From Methylobacterium sp. J-078 (lineage in GTDB: Bacteria > Pseudomonadota > Alphaproteobacteria > Rhizobiales > Beijerinckiaceae), in NCBI RefSeq assembly GCF_022829285.1, contig NZ_JAKSYI010000145.1, positions 39,090-103,089 on the forward strand: a stretch of 64,000 bases of DNA, written 5' to 3'. The translations under genes and the position numbers were made by a program. Positions 43,156 to 52,845 of the stretch are shown here, piece after piece. The notes under the pieces were generated by a model. The model was not told the origin of the DNA. It saw nothing but the letters and a program-made list of their open reading frames with translations, and ran no database searches. Every line of letters begins with the position of its first letter. Positions within the stretch are counted from its first letter, which is position 1.

Positions 43156-43178
43156 TGTGCACACACGATGTGTACACA
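43156..43178. promoter_or_regulatory. Toxin-antitoxin operator
   Basis: The sequence TGTGCACACAC-G-ATGTGTACACA is an imperfect palindrome (9 of 11 arm bases pair) just upstream of the antitoxin start. Phd/YefM antitoxins repress their own operon at such sites. It helps to fix the antitoxin start at 43142. Confidence 0.6.
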
Positions 43179-43329
43179 TCGATGGGGACCGGTCAACGCG
43201 CAGAGCCGTCAGGCTGCCCGGCCTCGATCATGACCGGTCCCGTTCCGATGCAGGATCCGACCGACGCGGCTCGGGCGCGCGTTCGAGCGGAAGCCCGTCA
43301 CCACCCCAATCCACGCGGCGGAGTCACCC

Positions 43330-43872
43330 ATGGACGGCCATTTCACCGGCTATGCCAGCCTGTTCGGCGTGCCCGATCTCGGACGCGACGTGGTGGCGCC
43401 GGGCGCCTTCGCGGCGAGCCTCGCGGCGCGGGGCGCCGCCGGCATACGCATGCTCTGGCAGCACGATCCGGCCGAGCCGGTGGGGCGCTGGCTCACCCTG
43501 CGGGAGGATTCCCGCGGCCTGCGCGTGGCGGGCCAGCTCAACCTCGCCGTCCAGCGGGCCCGCGAGCTCGATGCCCTCCTCCGGGCGGGCAGCCTCGACG
43601 GGCTCTCGATCGGGTTCCGCACGGTGCGCGCGCAGCCCCAGCGCGGCGGCCTGCGCCGGCTGGAGGCGATCGACCTGTGGGAGATCTCCCTCGTCACCTT
43701 CCCGCTCCAGGCCGGCGCGCGGATCGCAGCCCCGGACCGCGCCTCCCTGGCGCAGGACCTCCACGCCCTTGCCCGCAGCATGGCGCCGCCCCGGCGCCCG
43801 GCTCCCCCCTCCACCCGGCCCGGGTCCCGGCCCGCCGCCATCCTCCCCGCCCCCTCCGCGAGGTTCGCATGA
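43330..43872 (+). CDS. HK97-type prohead protease, GTA-like (g4)
   Basis: A 180-residue capsid maturation protease. Motifs: GYASLFGVPDLGRDVVAPGAF, the catalytic His in MLWQHDPAEPVGRW and the Ser in GLSIGFRTVRA, with LWEISLVTFPLQAGARI after it. These are the Peptidase U35/HK97 protease signatures. The C-terminal 40 residues are Pro/Arg-rich. The stop overlaps the capsid start (ATGA). It is separated from the portal gene by the toxin-antitoxin pair and about 130 bases without a gene. Confidence 0.92.
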   Translation: MDGHFTGYASLFGVPDLGRDVVAPGAFAASLAARGAAGIRMLWQHDPAEPVGRWLTLREDSRGLRVAGQLNLAVQRARELDALLRAGSLDGLSIGFRTVRAQPQRGGLRRLEAIDLWEISLVTFPLQAGARIAAPDRASLAQDLHALARSMAPPRRPAPPSTRPGSRPAAILPAPSARFA

Positions 43873-45005
43873 CCGTTCAGATCCCGTTCGTTCAGGTCCC
43901 CTTCGAGACCCACGCCGCCGCACGCCGTGCGCCCGAGGCGAAGAATGCCCTGCCGCTCCTGGAGGACAAGTCCGCCGGGCACGCACCGCACGATCCGGCG
44001 GTGAGCGGCGCCATGGCCGAACTCTCCCGCGCCTTCGAGGCCTTCAAGGAGACCAACGACGCGCGGCTTGCCGCGATCGAGGGCCGCGCCCCCGGCGATG
44101 TCCTCACCGACGAGAAGCTCGCCCGCATCGACGCCGCCCTCGACACGGCACGCACCCGCCTCGACCGCCTCACCCTCGACGGGCGGCGCCCGCCCCTGGG
44201 CGCCGGCGCGCCGGCTCCGCGCGACGGGGCAGCCGCCGAGCACAAGGCGGCCTTCGACCTCTACGTCCGGGCCGGCGAGAGCGGCGGCCTCAAGCGCCTG
44301 GAGGAAAAGGCCCTCTCGGCCGGCTCCGGCCCGGACGGCGGCTACCTCGTGCCGGCCGAGGTCGAGCGCACGGTGCTGAAGCGGCTTTCCAACCTGTCCC
44401 CGATCCGGGCGCTCGCAACCGTGCGGGTCATCTCGGGCGGACAGTACAAACGCGCCGTCTCGGTGCGCGACGCGGTCTCGGGCTGGGTCGCCGAGGCGGC
44501 GCCCCGGCCGCAGACCGACGCGCCGGCGCTGTCCGAGCTGAGCTTCCCCGCGATGGAGCTCTACGCCATGCCGGCGGCGACCCAGACGCTGCTCGACGAC
44601 GCCATCGTCGACATCGATTCCTGGCTCGCCGACGATGTCGAGACCGCCTTCGCCGAGCAGGAGAGCACCGCCTTCGTCACCGGTAACGGGGTCAGCCGCC
44701 CGCGCGGCTTCCTGAGCTACGACACGGTGGCGAATTCCGCCTGGGTTCCGGGCAAGCTCGGCACGATCGCGACGGGGACGGCCGGCGCCTTCCCCACCGC
44801 GAACCCGGCCGACGTGCTGTTCGACCTCGTCTACGGCCTGCGCGCCGGCTACCGCCAGAACGCCAGCTTCGTGATGAACCGGCGCCTGCAGAGCACGATC
44901 CGCAAGTTCAAGGACGCGGAGGGCAACTACCTGTGGCAGCCGCCGCTGGCCGCCGACCGCGCCGCCACTGTGCAGATACCCATAACTTGCCAACGACCCG
45001 CATAA
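43869..45005 (+). pseudogene. HK97-type major capsid protein, 3' truncated (g5)
   Basis: The gene encodes a scaffold-like N-terminal part (about 1-120, with AELSRAFEAFKETNDARLAAI) and the HK97 capsid domain (GPDGGYLVPAEVERTVLKRL, IDSWLADDVETAFAEQESTA, FVTGNGVSRPRGFLSYDT, LVYGLRAGYRQNASFVMNRR). After KDAEGNYLWQPPLAAD it leaves the family sequence: the last residues RAATVQIPITCQRPA come from foreign DNA starting near 44969. About 70-90 residues of the capsid (the P-domain end and last strand) are missing, so it should not assemble. No later GTA gene is seen to the right. Confidence 0.88.
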
Positions 45006-45040
45006 CCTGAATCGAACTTACCCCATATTCTGCGGATCGG
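44969..45040 (+). mobile_element. Probable end of an inserted element
   Basis: The capsid reading frame is cut at TGTGCAGATACCCATAACTT. From there three related blocks follow at about 18- and 24-base spacing: ACCCATAACTTG (44978), ACCCGCATAACCTG (44996) and ACCCCATATTCTG (45020). A 5' TGTG terminus with several short repeats is what Tn7/Mu/Tn5053-type (DDE, TnsB/TniA) transposon ends look like. No transposase lies in the window, and the other end is not seen. The element class is inferred. Confidence 0.55.
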
Positions 45041-45185
45041 GTCCGCGAAGTTTGGCAGTGATCACTGGCTTCAGGGACGCCCTCCGACGGCTCCGGCCGC
45101 CGTTCTCAATCGATGCGGGCTGCCCGCACGACGATTGCCTTCCCGAATCGACCCTGCGATCCCAGGCGATACCCGGTTCGGATTT

Positions 45186-45238
45186 CGTAGCGGATCACGC
45201 ATTGCGCTACGCGTCACCCGCTACCTTCGGAGTCGCGC
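45186..45238. repeat. 53-nt hairpin repeat, copy 1
   Basis: It matches the sequence at 49217-49269 over its whole length, with most differences in the stem arms. Here the stem is GTAGCGG with CCGCTAC. The shared parts are GCGCTAC in the loop and TCGGAGTCGCGC at the 3' side. The structure and size are those of REP-type palindromic repeats. It lies just inside the presumed element end. Confidence 0.6.
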
Positions 45239-45315
45239 GCCCGCCTCCGCGATCCACCCCGATGTGCCTTTCGTCAGCCGGTCCTAGCATGCCTCCATCG
45301 ACATCGGAGAGCGTC

Positions 45316-45972
45316 ATGCGAGCGGGAACGGACGACCGGCAGGTCATGGTCGGCATGGACAGGGAGCTCGTCGCCATCGGCATGGGCAACGGCGGCGGGG
45401 CGCAGCACAACGACAGCATGCGCCTCCTCACCCGGCGCCTCGGGGTGCTTCCGGTCGCCGAGACGGTGCAGGAAGCCTGCATCGACCCCTCGACCCTCTC
45501 GGGGCGGACCCTCTACGACCACCGCGACAAGGGGCCGTTCCAGGGAACCGTGTTCGCCCTGACGCGCAATCCGAGCGAGTTCGCCAAGCCCATCGACATC
45601 CGCAGGCTCTTCGAGACCCCCGGCCGGTCGTCGCTGTTCCGGGCCGACGAGGACCCTGAGGCCCCCACCGGCCTGGTCACGGCGTGGGTCGACGACGGCC
45701 TCGTCATCGTCGCCCACCGCAGGAGCTACCGCGACCACCTCGTCGAGATCGAGGCCGCGCTCCGACGCGGCACCCTCGCCCTGCTCGCCCCGGACGTCAT
45801 GCAGGGACCCTTCCTGGTGATCTCGGACCGCGTCCCCGACACCCTCACCATCCCGACCTTCAAGCGCGACGCAGACCAGAACCTCGCGGGACGCGACGAG
45901 CCGGGCTGCGTCTTCACCGTCCCCACCTACCAGTCGGACTTCGAGGCCCTCGCCCCGACCTTCCGGCGGTAG
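45316..45972 (+). CDS. Unknown protein at the island edge
   Basis: A 218-residue protein without a signal peptide or membrane helix. It opens MRAGTDDRQVMVGMDRELVA and contains GMGNGGGAQHNDSMRLLTRR, LYDHRDKGPFQGTVFALTRN and ADEDPEAPTGLVTAWVDDGL. It ends GCVFTVPTYQSDFEALAPTF. I recognise no domain. The GGAGA site before the ATG at 45316 and the even third-base GC bias indicate a real gene; upstream in-frame sequence covers the hairpin repeat and is not used. It is convergent with the KfrA-like gene, only 6 bases away. Confidence 0.65.
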   Translation: MRAGTDDRQVMVGMDRELVAIGMGNGGGAQHNDSMRLLTRRLGVLPVAETVQEACIDPSTLSGRTLYDHRDKGPFQGTVFALTRNPSEFAKPIDIRRLFETPGRSSLFRADEDPEAPTGLVTAWVDDGLVIVAHRRSYRDHLVEIEAALRRGTLALLAPDVMQGPFLVISDRVPDTLTIPTFKRDADQNLAGRDEPGCVFTVPTYQSDFEALAPTFRR

Positions 45973-45978
45973 CGGGCG

Positions 45979-46728
45979 TCAGGCCGCGTCGTCCTCCGGC
46001 CGGCGCCTGCGGTAACGCCCGCCGCCCTCGTTCGCGAACAGCTTCTTGAACTTAACCCGCTGGTCGATCACGCCCCGCAGCAACTCCGGACCCCACTCGC
46101 CGGGGTGCTCCTCGGCTTCCTTGATGACCTCGTGGCCGACCCGCCGGGAAATATCGTTCACGTGCATCGGCTCGTGTTCCGGGAGAACGTCCCAGATCTC
46201 CTGCGCCACCCTCTGCCAGAACTCCCGCGCCCGCACGATGCCGACGTGCTTCCGCATCTCGTCGAGCTCGGAGGCGTGCCGGGCGATCTCCGCCCGCAGC
46301 CCCGCGATGACCGCGTCGCGCGCGTCCACCATCCCGCACGCCTCGGTCCTGAGCGCACGCTCCACCGCGAGGGCCTCCGCCATGCGGATGCGGTCGCGCT
46401 CCAGCATCCCCGCGGCCTCGGCCCCCGCCGCCTCCCAAAGGGCGGCTGCAGCCTTCGCAAGCCGCGTCTCGACCGCCTCCGGCAGTTCGGAAGGCTCGAT
46501 GATCGGGCTGTAGCCGCGCTTCTCCGCCCAGTCCGACAGGTGCTCGCCGACGATCCGGCTGCCGCCCGCCACGCCGGCGTTCCGGCCGACCCGCGCCCAC
46601 ACGTTCCCGAGCGCGACACGCTCCTTGCCCTCGGCCCGTATCTGGTCCGCCGCCCGGAAGACCTCGAATTTCCGCGGGTCTTCGAGGCGCTCCATGGCCT
46701 CTTCCCGACCCGACTTCCTTCCCGCCAT
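45979..46728 (-). CDS. KfrA-type DNA-binding protein (1)
   Basis: A 249-residue protein with a KfrA_N-like DNA-binding region: EVFRAADQIRAEGKERVALG then NVWARVGRNAGVAGGSRIVG, the pattern of plasmid KfrA regulators. A long Ala/Glu/Arg helix follows (about 85-150, LAKAAAALWEAAGAEAAGML), probably a coiled coil. The C-terminal third (LPEHEPMHVNDISRRVGHEV, LLRGVIDQRVKFKKLF, GGRYRRRRPEDD) is different from plasmid KfrA and may be a second winged-helix. KfrA proteins support plasmid partition or regulate island genes. Start ATG at 46728. Confidence 0.75.
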   Translation of the reverse strand: MAGRKSGREEAMERLEDPRKFEVFRAADQIRAEGKERVALGNVWARVGRNAGVAGGSRIVGEHLSDWAEKRGYSPIIEPSELPEAVETRLAKAAAALWEAAGAEAAGMLERDRIRMAEALAVERALRTEACGMVDARDAVIAGLRAEIARHASELDEMRKHVGIVRAREFWQRVAQEIWDVLPEHEPMHVNDISRRVGHEVIKEAEEHPGEWGPELLRGVIDQRVKFKKLFANEGGGRYRRRRPEDDAA

Positions 46729-47274
46729 CGCCCGACCCCTTCCGCAGGGCGCCAGGACACGCGAGCAGGGTTAAGGAACCGTGCCGACCCCATCGCACAT
46801 CGCGGAGGGCGCCATCCGGGATGCGCGATGCCCTGAATCGCCGAATCGCGACCCTTGCGGCCACACGGCACGGATGCAGGTCGGCGCAACCGACATCGCG
46901 ACGGTCTTCGCCGGCGCCGGACGGACCCTGCCACCGAGACCGGGAGCCCTGGCATCGCCGTGACCGGGGACGTCCAAGGCGCAGGCATCCCCGTGTCCGG
47001 CAGGGCCGCCGGCGAGCCGCAGGTCCCCGACCGTGCGGCCCTGGCGTCGAGGCCCTCGGGCCTCACGTCGTAGGGAGGACGCCGCCGCATGCGATGGTGG
47101 AACCCGCCGTCGCCGCCGAGGCCCATCCTCTCGCCGGTCCACCCGGATCGGTGGACGAGATCCTCGATGCCCCACCGCTCGATGGACCATATCCTCTCCG
47201 CGCGGGCATGGGTGCGGAGGCGGGAAACCCGAACGATGCCCGCGGCCCGACGGGTGCGGACATCGAACGTCCGT
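46729..47274. other. 546-base gap between the two KfrA-like genes
   Basis: GC-rich sequence with several overlapping short frames on both strands; none has a ribosome binding site or a known product. The promoter of the KfrA-like gene at 46728 must be here. No repeat was recognised. Confidence 0.4.
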
Positions 47275-48003
47275 TCAGAGCGCCTCGTAGCGGCCGTCCG
47301 GGGTTTGCCGGAAGTAGTTCTTGCGCCGCACGCGCTCCCCGACCTTCTCGGCGATCAGGGACGTGTCGATCCGCTCGAACGCGCTCTCGGCCATCTCCAG
47401 CGCGTCCGCGTCGAGCGTCGCGAGCAACTCGGACGCCGTCTTCGGGCCCTCCTTTCGGATCGCCTCGACGAAATGCTGCATCACGCGGTCCCAGAACAGC
47501 CTCGCCATGACCGCGGCGAGGCCCCGCTTGCGCCCCTCGCGCTTCGGTTTCGGCGGCTTCGAACGGGACTGCGAAAGCGCGGCGACCTGCTCCCGCAGGG
47601 CGCCGATGTCGTCGGCCATGGCAGCCAGCCGGTCGTGGGTCGAAGTGGGCCACCCGGCCGGATGCCGGTCCCCGTCCGAACCGGACGATCCCGTTTCGAT
47701 GCCGTCTCCGACATGCGGTCGGGACGCGGCCAAGGCCGTGGCGACGGTCGCGAGAACGCGTTCGAGATCCTCCGGCAGGTCCAGGACGGCAAGGTGTTCG
47801 CGATAGCGACGCCGGCACTTCCAGTCGGCCAGGAGCGCGCCGAGATCGCGAACGGCGACGCCCTTGGCCGCCCCGCCACCGTCCCGCCGGAGGGCATCCC
47901 TCAGCGAAGCCACGGTGACGCGGACGCCCTGCTCGACCAGCCTGTCGGCCGCCTGATCGACGAGGATTTGCTGGACCATGCGAACGAAACCGTCGGTGGG
48001 CAT
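47275..48003 (-). CDS. KfrA-type DNA-binding protein (2)
   Basis: A 242-residue protein. The N-terminal DNA-binding region is VQQILVDQAADRLVEQGVRV then TVASLRDALRRDGGGAAKGV, matching the KfrA_N pattern. The middle has a helical segment (YREHLAVLDLPEDLERVLAT) and a linker with DRLAAMADDIGALREQVAAL. The C-terminal part, VMARLFWDRVMQHFVEAIRK then PKTASELLATLDADALEMAE and RKNYFRQTPDGRYEAL, resembles the end of the first KfrA-like protein (REFW..V...I..., GGRYR), so the two are probably distant paralogues. Start ATG at 48003, or the in-frame ATG at 47979. Confidence 0.72.
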   Translation of the reverse strand: MPTDGFVRMVQQILVDQAADRLVEQGVRVTVASLRDALRRDGGGAAKGVAVRDLGALLADWKCRRRYREHLAVLDLPEDLERVLATVATALAASRPHVGDGIETGSSGSDGDRHPAGWPTSTHDRLAAMADDIGALREQVAALSQSRSKPPKPKREGRKRGLAAVMARLFWDRVMQHFVEAIRKEGPKTASELLATLDADALEMAESAFERIDTSLIAEKVGERVRRKNYFRQTPDGRYEAL

Positions 48004-48066
48004 CCACGATGCGTGGCAAGGGCGAAGGACCCGTGCGGCCCGTCGCCGGGCCGCACGGGCGTCATG

Positions 48067-48654
48067 TCATGCCTGCGGGCGATTGCGCCTCAGGCGGCGG
48101 GCTTCGGCGGCACGCCGAAGCCTCAGGCGACGTGCCGCGGCGACACCTCGAAGAATGTCCATGGCCGTCGCGGGAGGCATCAACAGGTCCGCCTGACGCG
48201 TGCGGACGAAACACCGCGCCACCGCCTCCCGCGCGGTCCGCCTCAGGTTGCCGTCCGCATCGGTCGGAGGCATGTCCGCCCCCGATATGCAGGCGTGTTC
48301 GAGGGCGGTTCGGACATCCGCCTCCTCGCGGGCGAGGAGCCGGGGGCCCTTGCGCTGCCGGGAGGCGACAGGGGGCGAGGGTGGGGCGACCGGGTCGGGG
48401 GCGGCCTCCTCGGGCCAAGTTTCTTCGGCCCCGCTCCATAGAGCTGGTTGATCGGTGGATTCGCACACGGTATGAGTCTCTCTGTTGGCCCTGTACCGGT
48501 GGTCGTCGAAAAGCTGGCCGGTACACGGACTTGGTGGGTACGTCGGTTCTCCGATGTGTCCATGGCCCCGCAAGGGAGCCGGGTCGGCCGTCGACGATGT
48601 TTGCGCGTCGTCGACGGTTGGTTCGCGGCGCCTTGCGACGATGGCCCAGGCCAA
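48067..48654 (-). CDS. Unknown Arg/Ala-rich protein
   Basis: Up to 195 residues. The first half is Pro/Thr-rich and looks disordered; the second half has VRTALEHACISGADMPPTDA, LRRTAREAVARCFVRTRQAD and LMPPATAMDILRGVAAARRL, followed by a very basic RLRLRRAAEARRLRRNR end that may bind nucleic acid. GC in third positions is strong in the second half, less so in the first, so the true start may be later than 48654. It lies upstream of the second KfrA-like gene on the same strand, 63 bases apart. Confidence 0.5.
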   Translation of the reverse strand: MAWAIVARRREPTVDDAQTSSTADPAPLRGHGHIGEPTYPPSPCTGQLFDDHRYRANRETHTVCESTDQPALWSGAEETWPEEAAPDPVAPPSPPVASRQRKGPRLLAREEADVRTALEHACISGADMPPTDADGNLRRTAREAVARCFVRTRQADLLMPPATAMDILRGVAAARRLRLRRAAEARRLRRNRPQA

Positions 48655-49419
48655 GCATGCGCCCCGCCCAGTCCACGCACGCCGCCGCGATCCACCTTCT
48701 TTTAGGCACTTAACAGCGCTGTGCGCAAGCTCCCTGGGCCTCGCGTCGTTTCAGGCTGTCGCGCGGGATCCCGCAGCGATCGGAATCGCTTGCGCGCCGG
48801 TGCCCGTCGAGGGCCGAACCCTTCACCGAGCCTGGGCGATCACACCCGTCCTCCATCGACAGGCCGCCGTTCTCAGCGCTGAAAATTCCTCCCTGTGCCG
48901 GCGGCGCCGCGGTGGCGCCACGGACCGGACGGTGCCTTGCGTTCGCGATCCCGCCCGCGAGCGAGCACCCCGGATGGACGTCGGGCAAAGTCGACCCCCG
49001 TGTCATCCGACTGGCCATCCCCGCGTCTGCGTCGCCGGAACCGCTTCGAGGCGGGATGCGACCCGCGCCATGGCCGGCCGCCATCGGACGCTCCCTCGAT
49101 GCCATTCAGGGACCCGAAGGGACTCCCTGGCGATCCCGCCCCGTCGTCGACGTTCCGGCGTCGGGGGACCTCTCGGAACCGAACCGTCAGGGCGGCCGGC
49201 ATCCATGCTCGAAAGGCGTAACGCATGGCGGATGGCGCTACCCGACATGCGTTACCCTCGGAGTCGCGCAACCGGCGTCGCGAGCGCCACGATCCAGGGG
49301 TTTCGTCCGACCCGCGAAGCCTCGTGTCCCTCGCATCGGCTGACCGGAAGGACGATCTTCGGGGCGATGACCTTCGACATGCGCCAGCGGCCAAACTCAG
49401 CGATGGCCGAATGATCCGA
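48655..49419. other. 765-base gap, hairpin repeat, no gene seen
   Basis: The longest gene-free stretch in the window. It is GC-rich, with overlapping frames on both strands that lack ribosome binding sites. Near 48700 the sequence is AT-richer (CTTCTTTTAGGCACTTAACAG), which may be a promoter for the gene at 48654. The hairpin repeat copy at 49217-49269 is inside it. An unrecognised RNA or an eroded gene is possible. Confidence 0.45.
49217..49269. repeat. 53-nt hairpin repeat, copy 2
   Basis: GTAACGCATG pairs perfectly with CATGCGTTAC around a loop with GCGCTAC, followed by TCGGAGTCGCGC. It matches the copy at 45186-45238, and the arm differences partly compensate each other, which favours a folded RNA or DNA structure. 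The two copies bracket the KfrA-like genes. Confidence 0.6.
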
Positions 49420-49563
49420 CTACGAGATCGGTATGGTCAGCAGACGAAAGATGAAGTCGTGGGCCGTCACGCCGAACACGATGAGTGCCGTCGTCACGAC
49501 GAGGAGGACCACGATCAGCAGGGTCGTCCTCGTCCGGTGCCACGGACCGTCGATGATACTCAA
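49420..49563 (-). CDS. 47-residue single-helix membrane protein after the copper ATPase
   Basis: A very short gene. TTG start at 49563 follows GGAGG by 7 bases, 36 bases after the stop of the P-type ATPase. The product has a short polar head (SIIDGPWHRTRTT), one strong membrane helix (LLIVVLLVVTTALIVFGVTA, residues 15-34) and a tail HDFIFRLLTIPIS. Third-base GC bias is high. Small hydrophobic partners are known for several P-type ATPases (for example KdpF), so a helper role for the copper pump is plausible. I know no family for it. Confidence 0.6.
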   Translation of the reverse strand: MSIIDGPWHRTRTTLLIVVLLVVTTALIVFGVTAHDFIFRLLTIPIS

Positions 49564-49599
49564 TCGTTCGCCTCCGTCCTCGCAGCCGGCATCCGGAGG

Positions 49600-51975
<2,376 letters not shown>

Positions 51976-52006
51976 CCGAATGTCGTTTCCTGTGCCTCCT
52001 CAAAGG

Positions 52007-52366
52007 TTAGCGACCTGACGGCGCAGCGACTTTGAGGCTGAGGATGTAGTCGATGACCGCGTCCATCTCGTCCCGGTCCAGCCTGATGCTCGGCATGCTC
52101 GGGTGATGGCTCTGCAGGAAGACGTCGAGTGCCATGCCCGTGGTCGAGGGCATCGCGGCCACGGCCGTGAAGCTCGGGCCGGCAAAGACGCCCGCCCCGG
52201 CGCCCTTGCCGATGGCGTGGCACTGGCTGCAGTTCTCCGCGGCCAGGGTCCATCCCCGGATGCAATGGTTCTCCATGGCCGGGTCGGCGGCGGCCTGCTG
52301 GGCGATGGCAAGCGATAAGGTGAGGGCGACCACCAAACCCATCCCGTTGGTCAGCGGCCGGATCAT
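52007..52366 (-). CDS. Small c-type cytochrome
   Basis: A 119-residue exported cytochrome c. The signal peptide is about residues 1-27 (GLVVALTLSLAIAQQAAA), the heme site is CSQCH (46-50), and the sixth ligand Met could be in MPSIRLDRDE or AMPSTTGMAL. The end, LDRDEMDAVIDYILSLK, is the usual closing helix. It resembles class I monoheme carriers used between dehydrogenases and oxidases. Start ATG at 52366 with GAGG in front. The gene follows the lipoyl-like gene (31 bases) and precedes the copper ATPase (31 bases), so it is in one unit. Confidence 0.88.
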   Translation of the reverse strand: MIRPLTNGMGLVVALTLSLAIAQQAAADPAMENHCIRGWTLAAENCSQCHAIGKGAGAGVFAGPSFTAVAAMPSTTGMALDVFLQSHHPSMPSIRLDRDEMDAVIDYILSLKVAAPSGR

Positions 52367-52397
52367 GCCGTCCTCGCCAAGCCGGCGGCGGGACACG

Positions 52398-52640
52398 TCA
52401 TCGCGCGGCGACCTCGGCGATGATGCAACCGGGGTCGATAAGGCCGCCTGCAGGCGCCATGAACGCCACCAGGCCCTCCGACGGCGAAGTGATGTCGTGC
52501 AACGCATCGCCGATCCGGACCGCCGCCACGGCCTCGCCGACCCGTACCCCGGCCCCGTCCTCGACGAGCCAGCGTTCAAGGATACCCTCGGGCAGCATAC
52601 CCGTGGACCAGAGTGCTTCAGGGACGCGAATATCCGGCAT
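52398..52640 (-). CDS. Lipoyl/biotinyl-like domain protein without the modified Lys
   Basis: An 80-residue single domain. The pattern MPDIRVPEALW, LERWLVEDGAGVRVGEAVAAV, IGDALHDITSPSEGLVAFMA and PAGGLIDPGCIIAEV is that of E2 lipoyl domains, but the hairpin that should hold DK(A/V) reads GDALHDI, so no Lys is present for lipoate or biotin. It therefore cannot be a normal swinging-arm carrier and may be structural or bind something else. It lies between the alcohol dehydrogenases and cytochrome c, and an FNR-like box is 73 bases upstream of the ATG at 52640. Confidence 0.8.
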   Translation of the reverse strand: MPDIRVPEALWSTGMLPEGILERWLVEDGAGVRVGEAVAAVRIGDALHDITSPSEGLVAFMAPAGGLIDPGCIIAEVAAR

Positions 52641-52679
52641 GGCTTCCTGCCTTTCGGGGGCCCTCGACTAGGGGATCCG

Positions 52680-52814
52680 TCACGCATTGAAGCGCACCGA
52701 GCTCGGATGCGCCTTGATCTGGATCACGGCGCAGCGGATCACCTTCGTCGGGACGTTGGCGCGGCTCGCATACAGGTAGGCGCCTGCATCGGCTGCGACC
52801 AACGCTGCAACCAA
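52680..52814 (-). CDS. Possible 44-residue protein
   Basis: A short frame with strong GC bias in third positions. It would start at TTG 52814 and read LVAALVAADAGAYLYASRAN, then VPTKVIRCAVIQIKAHPSSV and RFNA. The first 15 residues are hydrophobic. No good ribosome binding site is seen, and the FNR-like box at 52714-52727 lies inside it, so the coding-like signal may be chance. Recorded because the codon bias is clear. Confidence 0.35.
   Translation of the reverse strand: MVAALVAADAGAYLYASRANVPTKVIRCAVIQIKAHPSSVRFNA
52714..52727 (-). promoter_or_regulatory. FNR/FixK-like box upstream of lipoyl-like/cytochrome c/copper ATPase unit
   Basis: TTGAT-CTGG-ATCAC on the plus strand matches the FNR/FixK consensus TTGAT-N4-ATCAA in 9 of 10 positions. 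Its near edge is 73 bases before the lipoyl-like start codon at 52640, suitable for a site at about -41 from transcription start. A FixK-like regulator gene lies at 62862. Confidence 0.55.
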
Positions 52815-52845
52815 GGACCATGTCAGCCCTGGCCGGCGGCGGCGA

